This document shows positions 25,688 through 33,922 of a stretch of 64,000 nucleotides of DNA, in pieces (within the stretch, counting starts at the first letter, position 1; the number at the start of each line of letters is the position of its first letter). Under the pieces are notes generated by a model. It searched no databases. It saw only the letters and a program-made list of their open reading frames with translations, and was not told the DNA's origin. Source of the stretch: Microbacterium sp. Clip185. GTDB taxonomy: Bacteria > Actinomycetota > Actinomycetes > Actinomycetales > Microbacteriaceae. The stretch is from positions 2,604,001 through 2,668,000 of the forward strand of contig NZ_CP117996.1 of NCBI RefSeq assembly GCF_028743715.1, read 5' to 3'. The position numbers were made by a program, and so were the translations under genes.

Positions 25688-25713
25688 GTATCTAGTGGGC
25701 CGCGACTAGATAC
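25688..25713. promoter_or_regulatory. Operator between repressor and excisionase
   Basis: GTATCTAG (25688-25695) and CTAGATAC (25706-25713) form perfect 8-bp arms with a 10-base spacer in the 117-bp divergent region. GATAC recurs once more just downstream. It is the best candidate site for the element's repressor. Confidence 0.55.
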
Positions 25714-25761
25714 GCTGATACTGTGAGAGCGAGTCAGACGCGACAAGAATTGGAGGACTCG

Positions 25762-25941
25762 ATGACCGATCAGCTGCTCACCGTCACGGAGGCCGCGGAG
25801 CGCCTCAGAACCTCTCCATCCGGGCTTCGGTGGCAGATACACCAGGGCACCGCTCCGAAGTCCGCGAAGATCGGCGGGCGGCGAATGTTCCGCGAGTCCG
25901 ACGTCGAAGCGTTCATCGCAGCCGCTTTCTCGGACCAGTGA
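25762..25941 (+). CDS. Excisionase-like small HTH protein
   Basis: A 59-residue MerR/excisionase-type protein: LTVTEAAERLRTSPSGLRWQ is the helix-turn-helix and RRMFRESDVEAFIAA the usual tail. It should bend DNA at the attachment site to favour excision. ATG at 25762 follows GGAGG at five bases; the frame is open 13 codons further upstream without a ribosome site. Confidence 0.85.
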   Translation: MTDQLLTVTEAAERLRTSPSGLRWQIHQGTAPKSAKIGGRRMFRESDVEAFIAAAFSDQ

Positions 25942-26033
25942 TCCGCCGGCAGGCTCTCCTCACGGTCCCTCGCGCTCCTACGAGGTTGGCCGTCATCGGC
26001 GAGCAGCGATCACTCAGCGGGAGCCGGTGAATC

Positions 26034-26684
26034 ATGGGCGCCGGCCTCGTTATGGCGGCGTACGCCGTCGCGAACCGGATCCGGCTCGATCATGTGCCGA
26101 CGCGGATGTTCGTCTTCATGGCCAACACGGCAGTTGATGGAGACGCTCAGCCTGCGTTCTGGAAGGGCCGCGACAGCCTCGCTCACTCGATCGGCAAGTC
26201 GGGGGCGACTGGGCATCGAGCAGCGGGTCGCGCTCTCGATCTCCTCTCCGAGGCTGGGCTGATCGCCTGCATCTCACGGTCAGCGCCAGGCGGCAGGAAC
26301 GCGAAGTACGCCCTCCTCGACGGCACAGGCCGACCTCTCTCAGTCGGAGGCGACTCACTCGCCGCCGTTGACTCTTCGGCGGCGACTCACTCGCCGCCGA
26401 ACGGAGGCGACTCAGTTACCAACGGAGGCGACTCAGTGGTCAAAGCGGAGGCGACTCACTCGCCTGCAGAGGAGAAGGAGGAGAACAAGGAGGAGGGGCC
26501 ACCCCCCGAGTTCTGCTCCAAACACCCCACCGGGGCACCCGGCCCATGCGGCGCGTGCGGCGATGCGAGGCGAGCCGCCAGAGCATGGCGCCCAACCAAG
26601 CCCGCTGCACAACCACACCGTCACTCGTTCGACCCCGCCTCCGGCTACTGCACCGGCTGCCCAACGAGAGAGGACCAAGCATGA
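26034..26684 (+). CDS. HTH protein, likely replication initiator, with internal DNA repeats
   Basis: A 216-residue protein. The first 100 residues look like a winged-helix domain of phage/plasmid replication proteins (FWKGRDSLAHSIGKSGATGH, RALDLLSEAGLIAC). Residues 102-145 are a linker built on GGDS and THS words, encoded by five direct DNA repeats. The C-terminus has CSKHPTGAPGPCGACG and HSFDPASGYCTGC, possible zinc-binding clusters; the second is echoed in the next gene. Its stop overlaps the next start (ATGA). Replication initiation is an inference from layout and repeats. Confidence 0.65.
   Translation: MGAGLVMAAYAVANRIRLDHVPTRMFVFMANTAVDGDAQPAFWKGRDSLAHSIGKSGATGHRAAGRALDLLSEAGLIACISRSAPGGRNAKYALLDGTGRPLSVGGDSLAAVDSSAATHSPPNGGDSVTNGGDSVVKAEATHSPAEEKEENKEEGPPPEFCSKHPTGAPGPCGACGDARRAARAWRPTKPAAQPHRHSFDPASGYCTGCPTREDQA
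26346..26458 (+). repeat. Five iteron-like direct repeats, unit GGNGGCGACTCA
   Basis: Copies start at 26346, 26378, 26403, 26424 and 26447. The copies at 26346, 26378 and 26447 continue as CTCGCC, and the one at 26378 is a perfect dyad GGCGGCGA-CTCAC-TCGCCGCC. The copies fall in two reading frames of the surrounding gene (GGDS or ATHS), so the conservation is at DNA level rather than protein level. Confidence 0.75.
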
Positions 26685-26872
26685 ACAGCTGCAGCCGCGC
26701 ACAGTCGCACTCGTTCGACCCCGCCTCCGGCTGGTGCACGCACGGCTGCGGGTGGCGCGACGACGGCGCCCACGAAGGACAACTCCCACACCCCCGCCAG
26801 CCGATCGACCCCGTCGACATCACCGAACCCCGAAGACTGCCCACTCCACCACCCGAAGGAGACACGAAGTGA
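26681..26872 (+). CDS. Small zinc-ribbon-like protein
   Basis: A 63-residue protein with SHSFDPASGWCTHGCGWRDDG near its start, a cysteine/histidine motif that matches the C-terminus of the preceding protein. The rest is Pro-rich. It overlaps both neighbours by four bases (ATGA upstream, GTGA downstream) and is part of the replication-like operon. Function unknown. Confidence 0.6.
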   Translation: MNSCSRAQSHSFDPASGWCTHGCGWRDDGAHEGQLPHPRQPIDPVDITEPRRLPTPPPEGDTK

Positions 26873-27507
26873 ACCGACGAGACACCTGGCAGATTCTTGG
26901 ACCCGAGTGGTCGGACGACGACCTCGAACGCCGCAACACCGCCAAACAGCGGGACATCCTCCGGTGCGACCTCGAGTTCGCCGCGCAATGGGCGGACACC
27001 ATGGCGGCTCTCGTCACACAGAACCTGCCCGACGCCGAGTTCACCGCCGCGCGCCTTCAGGCACTCCACGAGTGGGAGCGGGCCCGCAAGCTCGCGCAGA
27101 AGAAGATCAACTACCGATTCGACCCCCTCCGCCGCTCCCATCGCCTCGTGAGCCGCGACTCCGACCGCGCACACCGCGAGGCCACACCAGAGTTCATTGC
27201 CTCGCTACGAGACAAGCTGAGAGCCGCACGGGACGCCTTCCGGGAACAGCACGAGCCCCCGAGCAACCGGACAACGTCGACTCCTTCACTTGAATTCGCT
27301 GCCCCCTCACTTCCGCCGACGCTCCACCCAGGCCTGCGACACCTCGACGAGGAGACCCGCAACCTATACGCCAGGCTCGCTCCACACGTCGACCTCGCTT
27401 CCACGCCAGACGACGAACTCCGAGCCGCCTGGCGAGCACACAACCCCGGCATGTCCGACAACCTCATGGAAGTCGTTATTGCCGACATCAACAAGCTCCC
27501 CAGCTGA
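26869..27507 (+). CDS. Unknown charged protein of the element
   Basis: A 212-residue protein of no recognised family, rich in Arg, Asp and Glu with helical stretches (DAEFTAARLQALHEWERARK). The GTG at 26869 overlaps the previous stop, and AAGGAG lies eight bases upstream. It is the last gene of the four-base-overlap chain 26034-27507, so it is probably a partner of the replication-like protein. Confidence 0.6.
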   Translation: MNRRDTWQILGPEWSDDDLERRNTAKQRDILRCDLEFAAQWADTMAALVTQNLPDAEFTAARLQALHEWERARKLAQKKINYRFDPLRRSHRLVSRDSDRAHREATPEFIASLRDKLRAARDAFREQHEPPSNRTTSTPSLEFAAPSLPPTLHPGLRHLDEETRNLYARLAPHVDLASTPDDELRAAWRAHNPGMSDNLMEVVIADINKLPS

Positions 27508-27719
27508 CCATCGACCAGTCGATCACCGCCCCCGCGCGCACGAAGCCCACTAACCCTGCTTTGACCGGTCAAACCCCTACGCGCACGCGCGCGACGCGTC
27601 ACGCGTGAAGACCAGGAGACGCGTGTCGAACGTTCGACAGCAGCACGCGCGCGCACGCGCCGCGCGTGAAGCCCATCTAGGCGGGTGCAATCGTGAGCGC
27701 GACAGGAGCTCCCGATTTC
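27508..27719. other. Palindrome-rich, gene-free locus
   Basis: It contains the perfect palindromes TTTGACCGGTCAAA (27560-27573) and TGTCGAACGTTCGACA (27624-27639), repeated ACGCGT sites, and alternating CGCGCACGCG tracts. Lying just after the replication-like operon, it could be an origin, a transfer origin, or a regulatory or partition site. Nothing coding is seen. Confidence 0.5.
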
Positions 27720-28784
27720 CTAACGGAATCTGCGTCCGAACGCTCTCAGAGCTCGGTCGACGCGACGGTTGACCTCCTCCGGAACTGTAAGCTTCAGCGG
27801 CAAGCGGGCGTTGACACTCTCACCCCGCAGCACGGCCTCCTGGATCCGATTCGCCTCGGCGGCATAGAGCTCGACGAAGTTCCGGTAATCGATGATCGGG
27901 TGGCGAGCTATGTCGGCCACGGCAAGTAACGCCTCTCGACCTTGGTTTGACTCGTAGGCCTTCGCTTGCAGCCCCGAGGCCCAGTCCACCTGCTGCCGCC
28001 ACAAGTCCGTCATCCGTGCCGCGAGGTGTTCGATCATCTTGGGGTCGCCTGGACCCCCGGAATATCGAAAGGCATCCTTCTGAGCGTCGCCCTGGAGCAT
28101 GCTCTCGAGTCGCTTGATCGTGGCGTTGTTCCTGCTGATTTCGCCAGACAAGTAGGACAGGAGATCTGCGTCGGCGATGTACTCGGCCGTCGCGACGTAC
28201 CCGATGCGAAGGTCGTTGTAGGCGGAGTCGTGCTTTCGCAGTTCTTCCCTTAGCCTCCAGGCGAAGTATGCGTACTCCCAGGCACCGGGGCGCTCACCGA
28301 GTAGCAGGGTCGCTTCGTGCTCGTTGAGGGGGACCTGGCCCGTCGACCGCAGGCGTCCGCTGTTATCCGGTGCCCCGAGCTTTTGCCCGACCGCTGCGGC
28401 GATGTCAGCTGGCGACCGACGAGTCCCGTCGATGTACGCGATGGTGGAACGCAATCCCGGCAAGATGGTGTCATCGAGCCGCACCGGTAGCACGTAAGGC
28501 GTGACCTGGTCGAGCGCTCGCGCGAGAATCGTGCGACGCTCAAGCGTCGTCCATTGCTTCCGCGCGTAGTGCGCCGACACGAACATGAGCGCGAACCGGG
28601 CCCGGTTCTCGTACAAGTCGGAGAAGTACTCGGTGAGGTCTCTTCCCCACATGTCGACTTCGTTGTCTTCGTCGTAGAACACGCGATGTCCCGCCTGCTG
28701 CAGGGCCGCCACAGTCTCTTGGACGTAAGCGCGGTTCTCCCCGGCGAAGGAGACTGCGACGTCGTAGTCACGCGTCTGATCCAC
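27720..28784 (-). CDS. TIR-domain protein, probable defence effector
   Basis: A 354-residue protein. Residues 6-140 are a TIR domain: YDVAVSFAGENRAYVQETV, the loop HRVFYDED, and LMFVSAHYARKQWTTLERR with the likely catalytic Glu82. The C-terminal 200 residues are helical and of unknown fold, perhaps a sensor. Bacterial TIR proteins degrade NAD+ or make signals during phage attack. It lies downstream of an XRE gene on the same strand, inside the mobile element, as accessory cargo. Confidence 0.85.
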   Translation of the reverse strand: MDQTRDYDVAVSFAGENRAYVQETVAALQQAGHRVFYDEDNEVDMWGRDLTEYFSDLYENRARFALMFVSAHYARKQWTTLERRTILARALDQVTPYVLPVRLDDTILPGLRSTIAYIDGTRRSPADIAAAVGQKLGAPDNSGRLRSTGQVPLNEHEATLLLGERPGAWEYAYFAWRLREELRKHDSAYNDLRIGYVATAEYIADADLLSYLSGEISRNNATIKRLESMLQGDAQKDAFRYSGGPGDPKMIEHLAARMTDLWRQQVDWASGLQAKAYESNQGREALLAVADIARHPIIDYRNFVELYAAEANRIQEAVLRGESVNARLPLKLTVPEEVNRRVDRALRAFGRRFR

Positions 28785-28866
28785 AGGCTCAAGCTATAGG
28801 AGTCCCTTCGGACTCACCACGCGGTGCCGGTCGGCCGGCGTCACTGAGGACCTCGCCACATGGCTC

Positions 28867-29379
28867 TCACGGGCCCTTGATTCCGAAATCTCCTGAGCGC
28901 GCCGCCCCGGCTTCTTCGAGCCGGATCCGGCCCTGAAGCATGATGCCGGCCGCTGTGAGATCGTTGGCTGCTTGCTCGAGCGGCATCGCAACATCTTGGA
29001 GCTTGTCCAGCCCTGTTGCGATCACGCGGACGACGTTGAGAACCTCACCGAGCGCCTCAGACGTTGTCTCGTGGGTCCAGGTCGGGTTCTCGAGGGTGCC
29101 ACGAGGGATCGACACGTCGCCCACCTCGATGGCCTTGACCGTGCTCGTCGGACCGAGTGCGAGCAGAGCTGCCGGAGATGTCTCAAGCACGCAGGCGATC
29201 GCGACCAGATCGGCGGCCGTGAACGCTCGTTGACCGTTCTCAGCGTTCGACACTGCTTGACGACTCCAGGGCTTCGTGCCCAAGAGATCGCCGATGGCCT
29301 TGCCGAGTTGCGGCTGACTCCAGTCCTTGTGCGCGCGGAGCTTCGCCATGTTCTGCCCAACAATCTTCTCGATTCGCAC
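28867..29379 (-). CDS. XRE-family regulator upstream of the TIR gene
   Basis: A 170-residue protein with an N-terminal helix-turn-helix (DWSQPQLGKAIGDLLGTKPW, followed by RQAVSNAENGQRAF) and a helical C-terminus. The start is GTG at 29379. It is co-directed with the TIR gene 82 bases downstream and divergent from another small HTH gene, so it may control both or serve as an immunity or regulatory partner of the TIR effector. Confidence 0.78.
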   Translation of the reverse strand: MRIEKIVGQNMAKLRAHKDWSQPQLGKAIGDLLGTKPWSRQAVSNAENGQRAFTAADLVAIACVLETSPAALLALGPTSTVKAIEVGDVSIPRGTLENPTWTHETTSEALGEVLNVVRVIATGLDKLQDVAMPLEQAANDLTAAGIMLQGRIRLEEAGAARSGDFGIKGP

Positions 29380-29430
29380 CAGCCCGCCGCTCTCATATTC
29401 ATGAATCGATGTACCCCATACCGGAGTTTG

Positions 29431-29459
29431 TTGACAGCAGGTTAGCGCTCAGGTGTCCT
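29431..29459 (+). promoter_or_regulatory. Candidate promoter of the small HTH gene
   Basis: A perfect TTGACA (29431-29436) is followed after 17 bases by TGTCCT (29454-29459), a weak -10 box. The palindrome ATTCATGAAT (29397-29406) lies upstream, between this promoter and the divergent XRE gene. Confidence 0.45.
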
Positions 29460-29483
29460 GGATTCAACAGGAAGGAGCGAACC

Positions 29484-29714
29484 GTGACCCTCATCGAAGA
29501 AGCGCGGCTCATCGGAGCGATGCCCTCGCCAGAGGAAGCACGCCGCATCCGCGAGCAGGCTGGCATCGGTGTGAGCAGGCTCGCGGAGGAGATCGGCGTG
29601 AACCGAGCCACCATCAACCTCTGGGAGACGGGACAACGTCGCCCCCGAGGCGAGAACCGCCTCCGCTACGCGCGGATCCTTCATGACCTGCAGGAACTCA
29701 CTGACGCGGCCTAG
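29484..29714 (+). CDS. Small HTH protein
   Basis: A 76-residue XRE-like DNA-binding protein: ARRIREQAGIGVSRLAEEIG and NRATINLWETGQRRP form the helix-turn-helix. GTG at 29484 follows AAGGAG at six bases. It is divergent from the XRE gene and leads into the phage-like genes, so it may be an early regulator of that block. Confidence 0.75.
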   Translation: MTLIEEARLIGAMPSPEEARRIREQAGIGVSRLAEEIGVNRATINLWETGQRRPRGENRLRYARILHDLQELTDAA

Positions 29715-29787
29715 TGATGCGGCAACGCCCGCGCACCCAAGGCCTGAAGAACGTGGTCGCCTGACCGCATGAACGGAGAACAACCCC

Positions 29788-30525
29788 ATGACCGTCTACA
29801 TTTCGACCGTACGAGGCGCACGTGAGCGTCTCACCAACGCGCACACGAACGCCTCCACCTTCGCCCACGGGATGCGCGAAGCCCTCACGAAGGCGGCGAG
29901 CCACACGGACCCGCACCTGAACGACGAGGGATTGGCCGCGAAACGCCGCGAGCTCGCTCAGGCGTTCCGAGATGCGGGTCGCGTCGACTTCGAGAAGCTC
30001 TCCGAGGACATCCAGTGGGCGCAGAAGTCGCTCGCCGACGCGGCCCGCGAAAACGTCGCGATCGCCGACGACCCCGCGGCTCTCATTCGAGCAGAGCAGC
30101 GATGGCGCCAGGCGGAACAGCGCCTCGACGCCGGCCAGGACATCGTCACCGTGCTGCGCGACGCCGACGAAACAACCGCGCGCGCAATCGCCGAGTACGG
30201 CCCCGCGTGGGCATCCGCGAAGTTCACCCACCCGCAAGGGATCGACGCAGCCGTCAGGGCATGGCTCGGCGAAACTCCTGCCGAGGCCACGTCATCGATC
30301 GTCCGGGCTGTGTACCGGCGCCTCGCGGACGTCGCCAGCGACCCGAACGCCCGAGAGTTGTACTCGGCGGCGGAAGCTGCGGAACAACAGGTCGCCGTCG
30401 CGCAGCCGTGGATCGATGCCGGCCAGCGCCTTCTCGAACAGGGCTCAGCCGACTTCCTTGGGGCGTCGATCGCGTCAGCCATCGCCGCGCAGGCGTCAAC
30501 GCCTTCCGCGCAGGAGGCCGCATGA
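29788..30525 (+). CDS. Phage-like protein of unknown function
   Basis: A 245-residue, mostly helical, Ala-rich protein without a family I recognise. It starts the chain of overlapping genes that ends in the tape measure gene: its stop overlaps the next ATG (ATGA). In siphophages this position holds tail chaperones or minor structural proteins, but no motif proves this here. Confidence 0.6.
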   Translation: MTVYISTVRGARERLTNAHTNASTFAHGMREALTKAASHTDPHLNDEGLAAKRRELAQAFRDAGRVDFEKLSEDIQWAQKSLADAARENVAIADDPAALIRAEQRWRQAEQRLDAGQDIVTVLRDADETTARAIAEYGPAWASAKFTHPQGIDAAVRAWLGETPAEATSSIVRAVYRRLADVASDPNARELYSAAEAAEQQVAVAQPWIDAGQRLLEQGSADFLGASIASAIAAQASTPSAQEAA

Positions 30526-30863
30526 CCAGCATCGACGACGAAGTGGCGGCGTTCGCCCGTGAGCTGTCGGGAGCCTCCGTTCTCGACCTCGAGGTCATCG
30601 CGAGTGACGTGGCGAGCCTGCTCACGGGGGTCCTCGACGCACCCACTCACGAGGACGCCGCCGTCTGCCTCCGCGAGTTCGCCGACGCCCGGCCTGGACA
30701 GTCCGACTACGTGCGGGCAGTGATCCACGGAATGCTCGCGCAACTCGCACTCCACATGGCGATCCTGGCGCCGATCACTGACCTTGTCGGTGACGACGGT
30801 CTCCTACGCCGGCTGCTGCGCCTGACGTACGCGGTGCGAGGCATCGAGTTCGGGGGCCTCTGA
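30522..30863 (+). CDS. Small protein directly upstream of the tape measure gene
   Basis: A 113-residue protein, acidic at the N-terminus (TSIDDEVAAFARELSG) with a hydrophobic middle (HGMLAQLALHMAILAPITDL). It overlaps both neighbours (ATGA and TGATG). The position before a tape measure gene fits a tail assembly protein, but no frameshift pair is seen. Unknown function. Confidence 0.55.
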   Translation: MTSIDDEVAAFARELSGASVLDLEVIASDVASLLTGVLDAPTHEDAAVCLREFADARPGQSDYVRAVIHGMLAQLALHMAILAPITDLVGDDGLLRRLLRLTYAVRGIEFGGL

Positions 30864-33760
30864 TGTTCGACTCCGGAGCCCTGATCTTCCGTCTGCAGAC
30901 GGTCGGCGCGCAGATCTTCCGCAAGGACCAGGCTGACGCGCAGGACGCCCTCGAGAAGACGGGGAAGGCGGCGGAGGAGTCGGGCCGGAAGGTCGACAAG
31001 TCCGGCGACGCGACCGACAAGGCGTCGAAGAAGGCCCGCGACGCGAAGGGGCCTCTCGAGGAGCAGGCGAAGTCGACGCGGAAGGTCGGCGACGAGTCCG
31101 ACTCGTCCGAGAAGAAGCAGAACAAGCAGAAGGTCACGACGGAGCAGCAGGCCGAAGCGGCCAAGAAGCTGTCCGTCGCGATGCTCGCCGCCGGCACCGC
31201 CGTCGCCGCGATCATCGGACTGTCGGTCGCGAAGTACGCCGAGTTCGACCAGCAGATGTCGTCCACGGCAGCCGCGTCTATGGCTACAGCTGAGGAGCAG
31301 CGGGCGCTCGGCGAAGCAGCGCTCGAGGCCGGCGCTGACACGGCGTACTCCGCGACCGAAGCGGCCGCAGCGCAGGAAGAACTCGTCAAGGCGGGTCAGT
31401 CCGTCACAGACGTTGTCAACGGGTCGCTGAACGGCGCTCTCGCTCTCGCAGCTGCGGGTCAGCTGCAGGTCGCCCGGTCGGCGGAGATCATGGCGACCAC
31501 CCTCACGCAGTTCGGACTCACCGCGGAACAGTCTGGTCACGTCGCGGACGTCCTGGCCGCGGGTGCCGGGAAGGCGCAGGGCTCGGTCGACGACCTGGCG
31601 CTTGCCCTCACGTACGTTGGGCCGCTGGCGAACGCAGCCCATTGGTCACTCGAAGAGACCGCCGGCACGCTCGCCTACTTCGCGACACAGGGCATCCTCG
31701 GCGAGAAGGCGGGCACGAGCCTCCGAGGCGTCCTGGCAGCCCTCCAGGCCCCCTCCGGGGCCGCGGCAGCAGTCATGGAGCAGTACGGCATCAGCCTGTA
31801 CGACGCGAACGGCAAAATGGTCTCCGCCGCCACGCTCGCAGGCCGGCTCCAGACATCGCTCAGCGGTCTCACCGAGGAAGAACGCAACGCCGCACTCGGC
31901 CGCATCTTCGGCAACGAGAGCCTCGTCGCCGCGAACCTCCTGTACCAAGGCGGAGCGGCGGCAATCACGAACATGACCAAGCAGGTCAACGACTACGGCT
32001 ACGCCACAGTCCAGGCGGCGAAGCGGCAGGACAACCTTGCCGGCGACATCGAGAAGCTCGGCGGCGCGTTCGACACTGCCCTGATCCGCACCGGGTCGGG
32101 CGCGAACGACGCGCTCCGCACCATGACGCAGGCCCTCACGGGGCTCGTCGACATGTACGGAGAGCTACCCGCACCGGTCCAGCAGACGGCCCTGGTGCTG
32201 GGAGTCGCAACGGGCGCGATGCTTCTGTTCGCCGGGGCAACCGTCGGACTCCGCGCGAAGTTCATCGAACTCAAGGCCCAGATGGACATCGCGAACGCAT
32301 CGATGGGACGCACCGCTCTCGTCGGCGGCGCGGCGGGCCTCGCGCTCGCAGGAGTGGTCACCATCGTGGCGTTGCTCGCTCAAGCACAAGCCGAAGCAAA
32401 GGCGCGCGCGGAGGCATACGCGGACGCCCTCGAAGCCGGCGGAGACGCCGCAGAGAAGTTCATCGCCGAGCAGCTCGCGATGAAGGACTCGTGGCTGTGG
32501 ATCGATCGAGGCTCCGCGATCGACAACGCGAAGATGCTCGGCATCTCGATCGAGGAAGTCACGCAGGCCGTGAAGGGATCCTCGGCCGAATTCGACAGCT
32601 TCAAAGAACGCGTGCAGGCAGCGTACGAGACTCGCGGTCAGGGCGTCGAGTTCGGCATCGCCATGCAGCAGCTTCGGGAGAAGGTCGAGCAGCTGCGCAC
32701 GGCGCAGGCTGACGCTGCCGAGACGACGAAGAACACGAAGGAAGCGCAGGAACTCCTCACCGAAGCCACGGGTAAGGGAGTCCCGGTGACTCAGACCGCG
32801 GCTCAGGCGTACATCGACGCCGGGGGCGCGGTCGACGATCTGAACAGTCAGCTCTCGGACCTGATCGACAAGGTGATGGAGGCGAACGGGATCGGTCAGG
32901 ACGCGGTGTCGGCGAACATCGACTACCAGGACGCGCTCCGCGACGTGGACGAGCAGATCCGCAACGTCGCCGCTGGCACCGAGGGATACGCCGCGGGACT
33001 CGACATCACGACGGAGGCTGGTTCCCGCAACAAGGATCTGCTGGTCGAGCTCTCGCGCAAAGCCGAGGACGCCGCGGAGAAGCAGCTCCGGCTCGACGGG
33101 AACACGGAGAACTTTCGGCAGACACTCGAGAACGGCCGGCAGGCGCTCATCGACCGTGCGCAGCAGTTAGGCGCGAACACCGACGAGGCCCAGGCGCTCG
33201 CTGACGTGCTCTACAACATCCCGCCAGAGACCGAGTGGAAGCTCATCGCCGACACAGCCGATGCCGCAGCGAAGATCGGCACCATCGAAGCGGCGATCCA
33301 GCGCCTCACGGACACGAAGACCGTCACGATCGACATGATCGCGAAGTACGGCCCCATCAGTCCCCAGTTCGCGGCCACGTTGCCACAGGCGAACGGTGGG
33401 AACGTGCAGTTCTTCGCCGGCGGTGGCTCGTACGGGGAGAAGCACATCGCGCAGTTCGCTCGAGCGGGCACGATGCGCGTGTGGGCGGAGCAGGAGACTG
33501 GCGGCGAGTGGTACCTGCCTGACTCGCCGGCGAAGCGGTCACGGTCGCTGCAGATCGCTGGGCAAATGCTCGACGGCTGGGGATACGACATGGTCCCCCG
33601 CGGATCTGTCGCCCCGGTAGCTGCGGCTGGGCTCGACAACGTGCGCATCCAGGGCACCCTCGACCTCGGCAACGGACTCGTTGGCTTCGTCGACGGCCGA
33701 ATCAGTGCTGCTGCTCGCGCTGAGAACGCCCGGTGGGCTGGTGGGGAGAAGTCGCTGTGA
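30863..33760 (+). CDS. Phage tail tape measure protein
   Basis: A 965-residue protein of the TP901-type tape measure family. A Lys/Glu/Ala-rich coiled N-terminus is followed by the family core (VAKYAEFDQQMSSTAAASMA, ATQGILGEKAGTSLRGVLAA), a hydrophobic segment near 455-515, a second helical region, and a C-terminal part ending in AARAENARWAGGEKSL. Such proteins set tail length and enter the membrane during DNA injection. The length predicts a tail near 145 nm by the usual scale. It is the only clear structural gene in the element. Confidence 0.9.
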   Translation: MFDSGALIFRLQTVGAQIFRKDQADAQDALEKTGKAAEESGRKVDKSGDATDKASKKARDAKGPLEEQAKSTRKVGDESDSSEKKQNKQKVTTEQQAEAAKKLSVAMLAAGTAVAAIIGLSVAKYAEFDQQMSSTAAASMATAEEQRALGEAALEAGADTAYSATEAAAAQEELVKAGQSVTDVVNGSLNGALALAAAGQLQVARSAEIMATTLTQFGLTAEQSGHVADVLAAGAGKAQGSVDDLALALTYVGPLANAAHWSLEETAGTLAYFATQGILGEKAGTSLRGVLAALQAPSGAAAAVMEQYGISLYDANGKMVSAATLAGRLQTSLSGLTEEERNAALGRIFGNESLVAANLLYQGGAAAITNMTKQVNDYGYATVQAAKRQDNLAGDIEKLGGAFDTALIRTGSGANDALRTMTQALTGLVDMYGELPAPVQQTALVLGVATGAMLLFAGATVGLRAKFIELKAQMDIANASMGRTALVGGAAGLALAGVVTIVALLAQAQAEAKARAEAYADALEAGGDAAEKFIAEQLAMKDSWLWIDRGSAIDNAKMLGISIEEVTQAVKGSSAEFDSFKERVQAAYETRGQGVEFGIAMQQLREKVEQLRTAQADAAETTKNTKEAQELLTEATGKGVPVTQTAAQAYIDAGGAVDDLNSQLSDLIDKVMEANGIGQDAVSANIDYQDALRDVDEQIRNVAAGTEGYAAGLDITTEAGSRNKDLLVELSRKAEDAAEKQLRLDGNTENFRQTLENGRQALIDRAQQLGANTDEAQALADVLYNIPPETEWKLIADTADAAAKIGTIEAAIQRLTDTKTVTIDMIAKYGPISPQFAATLPQANGGNVQFFAGGGSYGEKHIAQFARAGTMRVWAEQETGGEWYLPDSPAKRSRSLQIAGQMLDGWGYDMVPRGSVAPVAAAGLDNVRIQGTLDLGNGLVGFVDGRISAAARAENARWAGGEKSL

Positions 33761-33800
33761 GGCGCTACGAAAGGATCGAGTTCGCGAACATGACCAGCCT
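33757..33800 (+). pseudogene. 5' remnant of a distal tail protein gene
   Basis: A GTG overlapping the tape measure stop begins RRYERIEFANMTSL, which resembles the start of siphophage distal tail proteins that normally follow a tape measure gene. After about 14 residues the similarity stops and the frame runs into unrelated sequence. The tail module was cut here and joined to other cargo. Confidence 0.45.
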
Positions 33801-33922
33801 CCCTTCTTCTAGGCGGCGGGGTGCACCCTGTGCATTGACGATCACCCAAGTGCGCAAGGTTCCGACGGCCGCGCACTGCGGTTGCCGCGCACCACCCTCC
33901 TTGATTCCAGTACAGTTCGAGC

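Noticed and set aside
26346..26458. Possible CRISPR array
   Set aside because: The repeats are 12 bases long with 9-20 base gaps and lie inside a coding gene; no cas gene is present. Iteron-like repeats fit better.
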